Of a stretch of DNA of 16,121 bases, positions 1 to 7,225 are shown one piece after another (within the stretch, counting starts at the first letter, position 1; each line of letters opens with the position of its first letter). The notes under the pieces were generated by a model. The model had not been told where the DNA came from. It saw only the letters and a program-made list of their open reading frames with translations, and did no database searches. Source of the stretch: Acidobacteriota bacterium (GTDB lineage Bacteria; Acidobacteriota; Vicinamibacteria; Vicinamibacterales; UBA8438). The stretch is from the NCBI GenBank assembly GCA_012963185.1, contig DTWD01000577.1:1-16121 (forward strand). The letters run 5' to 3'. Both the position numbers and the translations under genes were made by a program.

Positions 1-1
1 G

Positions 2-1240
2 GTAACCGCACCTGGGCGCGCAGTGCCTGACGCATTTTTTGATGTCGGAGAGACGTTTTTCCCTGGCTTTACTGATCCTGAATCTGCGGCGACACTTGAA
101 GTCGTTGAATTTGATGAGGAACAGGCCGCCGCTATGCCCTTTCAGGTGACAAATCGAAACGGGTTGTGGTTGATTCCGTCGCATAATGATTATCCAGCAG
201 ATGGGCGTGAGCGACTGTCGAACATTAGCGCCGACATTATTAGCCTTGTCAAAGAGGATTTTCGGTCGGACAATTTTGCCGATCATGAAGCTCTTGGCGT
301 TATCGACCCTGCCGACTTGACGGCGACAAGCCTTGTTGGCCGTGGTACGCGTGTGACAGTCAAAGATATGAATGAAGAAGTGTTGGCCGACTTGATTGTT
401 GGGAATCGTGTAGAAAATCGTCCGGGTCTTCGGTTTGTTCGTATACCCGATCAGAAACGGGTGTACACCGCACGGTTTGAGGCAGAAATCACAACGGCGT
501 TCGAGGATTGGATTGAACAGAACTTATTAGAGGTTGAACGTGGCCAGGTGACCCACATTGTTCTCAATCAATATCAGGTAGATGAAACGACCCGGACGGT
601 TCCGGCTCCGCAAGAATTTACACTCGACAAGATTGATGACGTAACGTGGAGCGGGACTGGGGTGCCACGAGGGCAGGAAGTTGATTTTGCCCAGGTGAAT
701 CGACTCGTCGGTGCGATCATCGGGATCAAGATCTCTGGTGTACGTCCAAAACCTGAAGGCATGACCGGGAATCTTCGAGATGCGGCTATGGCCGGTCGGA
801 TCAGTCAACTCGACATTCGAGGCCTTGTGAGTAAAGGTTTTTATCCAACCGCGGATGGTGGGTTGTTGTCGAATGAAGGAGAGCTTCTCGTTCGTACCAC
901 GGAGGGTGTGCTCTATACGTTGCGGTTTGGGGAAATTGTGTACGGCAGGGGTGAAGCAGTCGTACTTGGTGACGAGACCAGCGATGATGTCGACAGCGGA
1001 CCGGGCGAAAATCGCTATGTGTTCATTGAGGCATCGTTTGATCAGACGGCCCTACCTGAACCTTCGTCATCTGATGCCGATGCACATGCATCGTGGGAGC
1101 GTCGTGTTGAAGAGGGAACAGAAAAGGCTGAACGTTTAGCGACACGATTTGCAAACTGGTATTACGTTGTGGCTGCCGACAGCTATGATCGTATTCACCA
1201 CCCCAAAGAACATTTTCTAAAAGAAATCGAAGAGGGGTAG
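2..1240 (+). CDS. DUF4340 domain protein, 5'-truncated by window edge
   Basis: The frame is open to the left edge (V-T-A-P-G-R-A precede the GTG at 23), and the protein begins inside a recognisable conserved segment (ETFFPGFTDP, SLEVVEFDE-like, then 'IPSHNDYPAD'). The true start, probably with an N-terminal membrane anchor, therefore lies upstream. About 412 residues are visible. The pattern 'LADLIVGNRV...RFVRIPDQKRVYTARF...FEDWIEQNLLEV' is typical of DUF4340, which often occurs as one or two repeats in membrane-anchored proteins encoded beside GldG-type ABC-transporter auxiliary genes. No transmembrane segment is visible in the part present. The C-terminal third is charged and ends in a helical, Glu/Lys-rich tail. 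Molecular function is unknown for the family. leuC follows 44 nt downstream on the same strand. A role with an upstream ABC exporter is inference from family context, because the upstream genes are not in the window. Confidence 0.75.
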   Translation, partial: VTAPGRAVPDAFFDVGETFFPGFTDPESAATLEVVEFDEEQAAAMPFQVTNRNGLWLIPSHNDYPADGRERLSNISADIISLVKEDFRSDNFADHEALGVIDPADLTATSLVGRGTRVTVKDMNEEVLADLIVGNRVENRPGLRFVRIPDQKRVYTARFEAEITTAFEDWIEQNLLEVERGQVTHIVLNQYQVDETTRTVPAPQEFTLDKIDDVTWSGTGVPRGQEVDFAQVNRLVGAIIGIKISGVRPKPEGMTGNLRDAAMAGRISQLDIRGLVSKGFYPTADGGLLSNEGELLVRTTEGVLYTLRFGEIVYGRGEAVVLGDETSDDVDSGPGENRYVFIEASFDQTALPEPSSSDADAHASWERRVEEGTEKAERLATRFANWYYVVAADSYDRIHHPKEHFLKEIEEG

Positions 1241-1284
1241 AACATCCGGCCTCACGTCGCTGAGGATGTAGGGACTTGCTTGCT

Positions 1285-2688
1285 ATGGGGCAGACATTAT
1301 TAGAGAAAGTGTGGGATCTGCATACCGTTCGTCGCTTGCCGAATGGTCAAACACAGCTGTTTGTTGGCTTGCATTTAATTCATGAAGTCACGACGCCGCA
1401 GGCTTTTGACATGCTGCGGCAACGTGGTATCGGCGTTGCTTTTCCTGAGCGTACGTACGCAACGGTTGACCATATTGTTCCAACCCGTGACCAGCAACGT
1501 CCCTTCGCTGATGACTTGGCTGAGGCGATGCTGTTGGCACTTGAGCGGAATGTGCACGAGCATGGAATCCGATTTGCCGATCTCGGTACGGATCGACAAG
1601 GTATTGTGCATGTCATCGGGCCGGAGCTCGGGTTGACTCAACCCGGCCTGACGATTGCATGCGGAGACTCTCATACTTCGACCCATGGGGCATTTGGCGC
1701 TGTCGCCTTCGGCATTGGGACATCGCAAGTCAGAGACGTACTTGCGTCGCAGTGTCTGGCAATCGACCCTCTTAAGGTAAGACGGATCGTCATCGACGGA
1801 GCCCTTGGCGAAGGAGTTTATGCGAAAGATGTCATTCTCGAAATCATTGCGCGGCTCGGCGTAAAGGGTGGAGTTGGGTATGCGTATGAGTATGCAGGTG
1901 CAGTGGTTGAGCAGATGTCGATGGATGAGCGAATGACGATGTGTAATATGTCGATTGAAGGTGGTGCACGGATTGGTTATGTCAATCCAGATGACACAAC
2001 GTTCGATTATCTTGCTGGGCGGCCCTTTACACCGGTGGGAGAATCCTTTGAGCGGGCCAAATCGTGGTGGCGTTCCATGATGTCGGACGGCGATGCCAAC
2101 TATGACGATGAGGTTGTTATCGATGGGACAGCGATCGCTCCGCGGGTGACGTGGGGCATTAATCCTGGGCAATCGGTAAGTGTGGACGAACCCATCCCGG
2201 ATCCGACGAACATCATGTCTAGCCAGGACGCGGCCGAAACCAGCGAAGCGCTGGAATTTATGGGGCTTAGCGCCGGTGCCCCTATTTCTGGAACCAAGAT
2301 CGATGTGGCCTTCGTTGGGTCCTGTACCAATTCGCGTTTATCAGACCTCAGGGAGGCGGCTCGGGTAGTCCGCGGCCATAAGGTTTCGTCCCATGTCAAA
2401 GCACTCGTTGTGCCAGGTTCGAAAAGTGTGAGTCAGGCAGCAGAGACAGAAGGGCTTGACGCGATCTTTAAAGAGGCTGGTTTTGAATGGCGTGGTGCTG
2501 GATGCTCAATGTGTCTTGCGATGAATCCGGATCGTTTGATCGGCCAGGAGATTTGCGCCTCGTCTTCGAACCGTAACTTCAAGGGACGACAAGGTAGTCC
2601 GATGGGTCGCACGCTGCTCATGAGCCCAGCGATGGTTGCGGCCGCAGCAATTAGCGGTGCGGTGGTTGATGTGAGGACACTCTTATGA
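1285..2688 (+). CDS. leuC: 3-isopropylmalate dehydratase large subunit
   Basis: Large subunit of the cytoplasmic [4Fe-4S] isomerase that interconverts 2- and 3-isopropylmalate in leucine biosynthesis; it works with LeuD. The 467 residues match the usual family length (about 466). The N-terminus '[15 protein letters not shown]' is typical, so I use the ATG at 1285. It has an AGGGA about 10 nt upstream, whereas the TTG at 1276 leaves no room for a ribosome site. The three cluster ligands are visible as Cys347 (in GSCTNSR), Cys407 and Cys410 (in [11 protein letters not shown]). Other conserved stretches are '[15 protein letters not shown]' (substrate/cluster region) and the C-terminal '[22 protein letters not shown]'. 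It overlaps leuD by ATGA, so translational coupling of the two subunits is likely. No obvious promoter is seen in the 44 nt before it, so it may be transcribed with the preceding DUF4340 gene. Confidence 0.97.
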   Translation: MGQTLLEKVWDLHTVRRLPNGQTQLFVGLHLIHEVTTPQAFDMLRQRGIGVAFPERTYATVDHIVPTRDQQRPFADDLAEAMLLALERNVHEHGIRFADLGTDRQGIVHVIGPELGLTQPGLTIACGDSHTSTHGAFGAVAFGIGTSQVRDVLASQCLAIDPLKVRRIVIDGALGEGVYAKDVILEIIARLGVKGGVGYAYEYAGAVVEQMSMDERMTMCNMSIEGGARIGYVNPDDTTFDYLAGRPFTPVGESFERAKSWWRSMMSDGDANYDDEVVIDGTAIAPRVTWGINPGQSVSVDEPIPDPTNIMSSQDAAETSEALEFMGLSAGAPISGTKIDVAFVGSCTNSRLSDLREAARVVRGHKVSSHVKALVVPGSKSVSQAAETEGLDAIFKEAGFEWRGAGCSMCLAMNPDRLIGQEICASSSNRNFKGRQGSPMGRTLLMSPAMVAAAAISGAVVDVRTLL

Positions 2689-3281
2689 GTGAAGTCAGAG
2701 CAATCAGTCGTCTTGATGGGACCGCCATTCCTGTTCGTGGTAACAACATCGACACCGACCGTATCATTCCTGCCCGTTTCCTTAAGTCGATTACTTTCGA
2801 TGGTCTTGGCGGCCATGTATTTGAAGATGATCGCCAATCAATGCCGAACCACCCTTTTTCTAATCCATCGTATGCAGGCGCATCAATTTTGTTGGTGAAC
2901 GAGAATTTCGGTTCCGGTTCGTCTCGTGAACATGCGCCACAGGCGCTTAAACGCTGGGGTATTGCTGCATGTATTGGAGAGTCGTTTTCTGAGATCTTTC
3001 TTGGGAACGCAACAACGATTGGGTTGCCGTGCGCGACGGCATCTGCCGCAGGCATCAAGATGCTCATGGATGCGGTCGAGCAGACACCGGCTACGCGGCT
3101 CGCATTGCGGGTTGATGCGTTGTTGGTCGAAACGGCGCAACTGTCACACCCGGTGCTTATTCCAGCAGCAATTCAAGAATCTTTTCTGACGGGGCAGTGG
3201 GACGCAATCGGGTTGCTTCTCGATCAATTTGATCAGGTTCGTCAGGTTGCTGCGGCGTTGCCATACGTCAAGGGATATTAG
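2685..3281 (+). CDS. leuD: 3-isopropylmalate dehydratase small subunit
   Basis: Small subunit (swivel domain) of isopropylmalate isomerase, partner of LeuC. It has 198 residues against about 201 in the E. coli protein. Conserved motifs are '[17 protein letters not shown]' near residue 18 and the substrate-binding '[15 protein letters not shown]' around residues 73-87, followed by '[19 protein letters not shown]'. The start ATG overlaps the leuC stop as ATGA, typical for the heterodimer genes. The C-terminal tail ('[24 protein letters not shown]') resembles the helix at the end of bacterial LeuD. Its last 14 nt overlap the end of the convergent LysR gene, leaving no room for an intergenic terminator. 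Either the transcripts overlap or termination happens inside the neighbouring gene. Confidence 0.96.
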   Translation: MSEVRAISRLDGTAIPVRGNNIDTDRIIPARFLKSITFDGLGGHVFEDDRQSMPNHPFSNPSYAGASILLVNENFGSGSSREHAPQALKRWGIAACIGESFSEIFLGNATTIGLPCATASAAGIKMLMDAVEQTPATRLALRVDALLVETAQLSHPVLIPAAIQESFLTGQWDAIGLLLDQFDQVRQVAAALPYVKGY

Positions 3282-4158
3282 AGGGTAGTTGCTGTGCGGA
3301 TTTGAGGAATGCCGCAGACGCGTGTGATATCTCTCCTTCTCCACGGTAGACCAACTGTACTTGGCGTGCGAGTCGGAGTGCGGGCACCTTAATAGCGACC
3401 AATTGGCCTCGAGCGATCTCTGTCAACGCACAGCGTTTGGGCAGAAGAGCCACACCGAGGTTCATTTCGACAGCGCGTTTAATTCCATCGATACTTGGCA
3501 GGTCAATTTGTATATTGATCGAGGTCTGGCTCTGTTCGTAGAGTCGTAAGACTCGTTCGCGTGCCGGTGACGCCTCGTTGTGGGCAATGATCGTTTCCTG
3601 TCCAAATTCCTCCATGGAAACCTTGGATCGTTTTGATAGTGGGTGTTTCGGGTGAGTAAGCATGACGAGTTCATCCTCGCCTAAGGGCACTGTAAGAAGG
3701 CCTCGTTCACGTGGCTGAAATGTTAGTACACCAAAGTCGATCGATCGGCTCAGTATTAACTGTGGTATCTGACGGGCGGATACCCGACGCACTTCGACCT
3801 GCGCATGTGGGTAGTCTTTTCGAAAGCGTTCCATTGTAGGCAGTAGGGTATGGACGGCTCCTTCGTTTGCGCCGATTGACACACGACCACGGCGTAGTTG
3901 TTGCAATTCTCGTACGGCCCCTACTGCCTCTTCTTTGAGTTGTGCTAACCGGTGCGCATAGTCAAGGAGAAGTTCTCCGGCTTCGGTTAATCGCCCCCCT
4001 TTTGAAGACCGGTCGAATAAACGTTCATCAAGTTCTCGCTCAAGTTTTTTGATCGACTGACTAATCGCCGGCTGCGTGCGGTGCAGACGTTCAGCTGCTC
4101 GTGAAAAACTTCTTTCGGTTGCGACTGTTCTGAAGACTTGCAGTTCTGCCAAATCCAT
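3268..4158 (-). CDS. LysR-family transcriptional regulator
   Basis: A 296-residue LysR-type regulator. The N-terminal winged helix-turn-helix spans about residues 1-62 (FRTVATERSFSRAAERLHRT then QPAISQSIKKLERELDERLF), followed by a linker helix and a periplasmic-binding-like effector domain (about 88-290, beginning 'GRVSIGANEGAVHTLLP'). I prefer the ATG at 4158 over the GTG at 4161 because an AGGAG (4165-4169) lies 6 nt upstream. The gene sits inside the leu cluster: convergent with leuD (14-nt overlap) and divergent from leuA across about 650 bp. LysR regulators often control the divergent neighbour and themselves, so a role in leucine gene control is plausible, with isopropylmalate a natural candidate effector. 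That is inference, since the effector domain cannot be assigned a ligand by eye. A perfect 7-7 inverted repeat at 4221-4239 could be its operator. Confidence 0.92.
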   Translation of the reverse strand: MDLAELQVFRTVATERSFSRAAERLHRTQPAISQSIKKLERELDERLFDRSSKGGRLTEAGELLLDYAHRLAQLKEEAVGAVRELQQLRRGRVSIGANEGAVHTLLPTMERFRKDYPHAQVEVRRVSARQIPQLILSRSIDFGVLTFQPRERGLLTVPLGEDELVMLTHPKHPLSKRSKVSMEEFGQETIIAHNEASPARERVLRLYEQSQTSINIQIDLPSIDGIKRAVEMNLGVALLPKRCALTEIARGQLVAIKVPALRLARQVQLVYRGEGEISHASAAFLKSAQQLPSNIP

Positions 4159-4220
4159 CACCTACTCCTCTATCAAGATAAGAAGAGATTATGATAGCTG
4201 GTGTTGCATAGCTTTTGATT

Positions 4221-4239
4221 ATTCTGAGAGATTCAGAAT
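4221..4239. promoter_or_regulatory. Perfect inverted repeat, candidate LysR operator
   Basis: ATTCTGA-GAGAT-TCAGAAT is a perfect 7-bp dyad with a 5-nt centre. It is about 63 bp upstream of the LysR start codon, where autoregulatory sites of LysR-type proteins usually lie. It does not fit the classic T-N11-A spacing exactly and has no following T-run, so a terminator is unlikely. Assignment as operator is inference from position and symmetry. Confidence 0.4.
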
Positions 4240-4729
4240 GAGCGATTCGCTACTGGTTTCGCTGATTAAAGTTAGCTGATTGGAGTCACTGCTCAACACG
4301 CGATATTCGTCATCTTTGTCGTGACATAAGATGGATGCCTTCATTGGTGTCGACAATGGTTGCCAATTGCGTCGTGCCGTAGGCTTTCGTTTCTCCAGCG
4401 AGAATGCTTGTTTCTTGGGCGAAGGTTGAGTTCGACAGTGTGAGTATTAGCCAGGCGGTGGGTGATAACTTATTAAGCAACCGAATTATGGGTCCACAAG
4501 TTTGTTTCAAAATTACGCAAACGGGATTGCTTACGCAGTAAAAGCATCGAAGTTCCTATAACGCTAGCTATTGCATGTAACGCCTTTATCTCGACTTTGT
4601 TAACGAGGTAGTTAAATGCTGATAGGGACGTAATTTATGGGTTTTGATCGTATTTAGCTGGATCGACGGCGCGCCTGTCCAGAGGACATAGATATAAATA
4701 AATATTATGATAGTGTAATAAATATAACT

Positions 4730-4758
4730 TTGACTTTTATTGTTAGGGTTGCCTTAAT
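4730..4758 (+). promoter_or_regulatory. Candidate sigma70-type promoter of leuA
   Basis: TTGACT (4730-4735, five of six matches to the -35 consensus) is followed after 17 nt by CTTAAT (4753-4758, four of six to the -10 consensus). It lies in the AT-rich section about 60-85 nt upstream of the leuA start. The downstream 5' leader would be about 50 nt with no evident attenuator. The -10 element is weak, so this remains a candidate only. Confidence 0.3.
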
Positions 4759-4803
4759 AAGTGACGGTTGTTTTTATTGGTGACCGTGTTTAAGCGCACG
4801 CTC

Positions 4804-4809
4804 AGGAGG
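4804..4809 (+). promoter_or_regulatory. Strong Shine-Dalgarno site of leuA
   Basis: A perfect AGGAGG lies 5 nt before the leuA ATG. It fixes the start and contrasts with leuB, which has no visible Shine-Dalgarno sequence. Confidence 0.8.
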
Positions 4810-4814
4810 CGTCG

Positions 4815-5996
4815 ATGGCGACCGACAAACTCTATATTTTTGATACGACGTTACGGGATGGCGAGCAATCGCCGGGTTTCTCAATGAATACCGATGAGAA
4901 AATTCGCCTTGCCCATCAAATTGAGTCACTCGGTGTTGACATTATTGAAGCGGGGTTCCCAATTGCATCGGATGATGATGCCCACGCGGTAAAACTCATT
5001 GCGAAAGAAATTCGAAGACCTGTCATTGCAGCACTTGCACGCTGCTACCCCGCTGATATCGAGCGAGCCGGGGAATCTCTAAAGTCTGCGTCCCGTTCAC
5101 GGATCCATACGTTCATTGCGACATCTGACCTTCATTTAGAGCGGAAGCTTCGGATCAGTCGTAATGATTGTATTGAGGCAGTTGTGGCTGCGGTCAAGCA
5201 GGCCCGTCGGTACACTAACGATGTTGAATTTTCTGCGGAGGACGCCACACGCAGCGATATGGATTTTTTATGCAAGGTCGTAGAGACCGCGATTGCGATG
5301 GGGGCAACGACAATTAATTTACCGGATACCGTCGGCTACTGTACACCTGAAGAGATAGAAGAATTTTTTACAGAGATTCGGGAAAAGGTCGCGAATATTG
5401 ACAACGTTGTCTTGAGTACACACTGCCACGATGATCTTGGTCTTGCTGTTGCGAATTCACTCGCGTCGGTTCGAGCAGGTGTACGCCAAGTGGAATGCAC
5501 AATCAATGGCATCGGCGAGCGCGCTGGGAACGCCGCACTTGAAGAAATTGTGATGGCGACTCGCGTCAAACCAGATCGACTGCCTTATGAAACGGAAGTT
5601 GTCACAACGGAACTTTTTCGCACGAGCCAGATGTTGACCGAGTTGACGCATGAGTCAGTGCAGGCAAACAAGGCGATTGTTGGTCGGAATGCCTTTGCAC
5701 ACGAAGCTGGGATTCATCAGGATGGTGTCATTAAAGACCGCCGCACGTACGAGATTATGAAACCCGAGGATGTAGGTGTTGAGTCGACGTTAGTCCTTGG
5801 GAAACATTCTGGACGTCATGCTGTCAAGAAGCAGTGCGGAGATCAAGGCTATGAGTTGAGTCGGTTTGAGCTCGATCGAGTCTATCGTGAAGTCATTGCG
5901 CTAGCGGACCGTCAGAAATCAGTTAGTGAAACCGAGCTGTCGAGTATCGTTGAAAATATCCAAACCTTAATGGCCACTGACAAAGGTGCGGCATAG
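4815..5996 (+). CDS. leuA: 2-isopropylmalate synthase, short form without regulatory domain
   Basis: Condenses acetyl-CoA with 2-ketoisovalerate, the first committed step of leucine synthesis. The N-terminus '[16 protein letters not shown]' and the TIM-barrel motifs '[16 protein letters not shown]' and '[14 protein letters not shown]' are diagnostic. The expected metal ligands are present: Asp10, His203, His205 and Asn239. The subdomain segments '[24 protein letters not shown]' (split here by position, about residues 292-316) and '[13 protein letters not shown]' are typical of LeuA rather than homocitrate synthase. At 393 residues it lacks the roughly 120-130-residue C-terminal allosteric (LeuA dimer) domain of classic enzymes of about 510-525 residues. 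The end looks natural: only 39 nt separate it from leuB, and they hold no remnant. Loss of leucine feedback inhibition is the expected but untested consequence. Strong AGGAGG at 4804. leuB lies immediately downstream, probably in the same operon. Confidence 0.93.
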   Translation: MATDKLYIFDTTLRDGEQSPGFSMNTDEKIRLAHQIESLGVDIIEAGFPIASDDDAHAVKLIAKEIRRPVIAALARCYPADIERAGESLKSASRSRIHTFIATSDLHLERKLRISRNDCIEAVVAAVKQARRYTNDVEFSAEDATRSDMDFLCKVVETAIAMGATTINLPDTVGYCTPEEIEEFFTEIREKVANIDNVVLSTHCHDDLGLAVANSLASVRAGVRQVECTINGIGERAGNAALEEIVMATRVKPDRLPYETEVVTTELFRTSQMLTELTHESVQANKAIVGRNAFAHEAGIHQDGVIKDRRTYEIMKPEDVGVESTLVLGKHSGRHAVKKQCGDQGYELSRFELDRVYREVIALADRQKSVSETELSSIVENIQTLMATDKGAA

Positions 5997-6035
5997 TCGC
6001 CCGAGACCGTCACGCTACAACCCACTATATTTGTT

Positions 6036-7100
6036 ATGCGCGCAAAGATTGCACTATTACCCGGGGATGGCATCGGTCCGGAGGTTATCGACGGTGCCGC
6101 GAAGGTGTTGGATGTGGTTGCCCAACGCTACAGCCATACCTTGTTGATGACTCGTTCATTAGTGGGGGCCGCTGCCCTACGATCCGGCGAACCTCCACTT
6201 CCGCCTGCGACGCTCGATGAATGTCTTACAGCTGACGCGGTCCTGCTTGGGGCGGTCGGTGATCCTGCATTTACCAATGGATCCCGCGAGCAGCGTCCAG
6301 AGACAGCACTGCTTGACCTTCGTCAGGCGCTCGGCGTGTACGCGAATCTTCGTCCGGCAAAGGTTTGGCCTGGTCTTGAGGATGGCGGGTCGCTCAAACC
6401 AGAACGATTGCGCGGGCTTGATGTGCTGATTGTTCGGGAGTTAACCGGCGGTATTTACTATGGTGAACCAAGAGGACGAACGGATGATCGCACGGTCGCG
6501 TTTGACACGATGCGTTACAGTCGACCGGAGATAGAGCGCATCGCCACGGTAGCATTTGAGAGTGCGAGAGGACGGAGTCAATTAGTTACGTCGGTTGATA
6601 AGGCGAATGTGCTCGAAAGTTCACGACTATGGCGTGAAGTGGTGACTGAAGTGGGCGCCCGCCACCCAGATGTCCGCCTTGAACACCAGCTGGTGGATTC
6701 GTGTGCGATGCTACTTGTTTCGAATCCCAATAAGTTTGATGTCATATTGACCGGCAATTTATTTGGGGACATCCTGTCCGACGAGGCTGGTGCTGTTGTT
6801 GGGTCGTTGGGGTTGTTGCCGTCAGCGAGCGTTGGAGCTTCGGGTGGACTATTTGAACCCGTGCATGGGTCAGCTCCAGATATTGCTGGCCAAGACAAGG
6901 CGAACCCTGTCGCGGCGATTGCGTCGGCGGCAATGTTGTTACGCTATGCGCTCGATGCTGACACGGAAGCAACCACGATCGAAACCGCCATTGGATCTGC
7001 GCTGGATGATGGGCTCCGGACGGCTGATCTTGCGCTCGACGGACAGCAAGCACTCGGGTGTCAGGCGATGATACAGGCCATTATCGATCGGTTAGAGTAA
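6036..7100 (+). CDS. leuB: 3-isopropylmalate dehydrogenase
   Basis: NAD-dependent oxidative decarboxylation of 3-isopropylmalate in the cytoplasm, the third leucine-specific step. The 354 residues match the family (about 355-365). It begins 'KIALLPGDGIGPEV' after MRA. Catalytic Tyr141 lies in 'RELTGGIYYGEPRG' and Lys189 in 'TSVDKANVLESS'. The metal-binding aspartates are Asp221, Asp245 and Asp249 (in 'NLFGDILSDEAGA'), spaced exactly as in other LeuB proteins. The C-terminal region 'GLFEPVHGSAPDIAGQDKANP' carries the NAD-binding loop. The ATG at 6036 has no obvious Shine-Dalgarno (upstream is ACTATATTTGTT) and there is no alternative in-frame start nearby. Translation may rely on coupling to leuA (39-nt gap) or on a leader with little structure. 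It closes the leuAB unit. Confidence 0.97.
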   Translation: MRAKIALLPGDGIGPEVIDGAAKVLDVVAQRYSHTLLMTRSLVGAAALRSGEPPLPPATLDECLTADAVLLGAVGDPAFTNGSREQRPETALLDLRQALGVYANLRPAKVWPGLEDGGSLKPERLRGLDVLIVRELTGGIYYGEPRGRTDDRTVAFDTMRYSRPEIERIATVAFESARGRSQLVTSVDKANVLESSRLWREVVTEVGARHPDVRLEHQLVDSCAMLLVSNPNKFDVILTGNLFGDILSDEAGAVVGSLGLLPSASVGASGGLFEPVHGSAPDIAGQDKANPVAAIASAAMLLRYALDADTEATTIETAIGSALDDGLRTADLALDGQQALGCQAMIQAIIDRLE

Positions 7101-7142
7101 ACGTGAAGTGGGACTTCGCCGTCTTAATACAGCGAATCGCTA

Positions 7143-7161
7143 CGAATAGAGTTTCTATTCG
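7143..7161. promoter_or_regulatory. Perfect 8-bp inverted repeat downstream of leuB
   Basis: CGAATAGA-GTT-TCTATTCG forms a perfect 8-bp stem with a 3-nt centre, 42 nt after the leuB stop and 65 nt before the next gene. There is no following T-run, so it is not a canonical intrinsic terminator. It could be a Rho-associated mRNA 3'-end hairpin or an operator for the barrel-protein gene. The function is unknown. Confidence 0.4.
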
Positions 7162-7225
7162 CAGGGTATGATCAAAGGTCAGCGTCTGCTGCAACTATTC
7201 AGCTTACTAAGGACCAGAGGGCCGC

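Larger units (their letters stand above)
4159..4814. other. Long AT-rich divergent intergenic region (lysR / leuA)
   Basis: A stretch of about 650 bp without a convincing gene between the divergent LysR gene and leuA. It contains a perfect 7-bp inverted repeat (4221-4239), a shorter inverted repeat TTAAC-6-GTTAA (4600-4615), two copies of TTACGCA 18 bp apart (4513 and 4531), and a strongly AT-rich section at about 4688-4760 just before leuA. One minus-strand open frame (about 4310-4510) has no recognisable protein. No leucine-codon-rich leader peptide or attenuator hairpin was found. The most likely content is the promoters and operators of lysR and leuA, plus possibly a decayed gene. Confidence 0.6.

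Noticed and set aside
1243..1268. CATCC...GGATG / CCTCA...TGAGG stem after the DUF4340 gene as a terminator
   Set aside because: The stem is short and interrupted, and no T-run follows. leuC begins 17 nt later, so it is not a convincing terminator.
1375..2172. 265-codon open frame on the minus strand inside leuC
   Set aside because: It lies wholly antisense to a gene with every expected LeuC motif. Its translation is rich in His/Arg/Cys with no domain-like pattern and is a shadow of leuC codon usage.
4600..4615. TTAAC-GAGGTA-GTTAA inverted repeat as a second regulator site
   Set aside because: Only 5-bp arms in an AT-rich stretch. This is expected by chance, so it is noted in the intergenic entry but not called as a site.
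4162..4814. Leucine attenuator or T-box leader before leuA
   Set aside because: Tiny open frames such as the one at 4617 are not leucine-rich, and I found no paired terminator/antiterminator hairpins or T-box core sequence.
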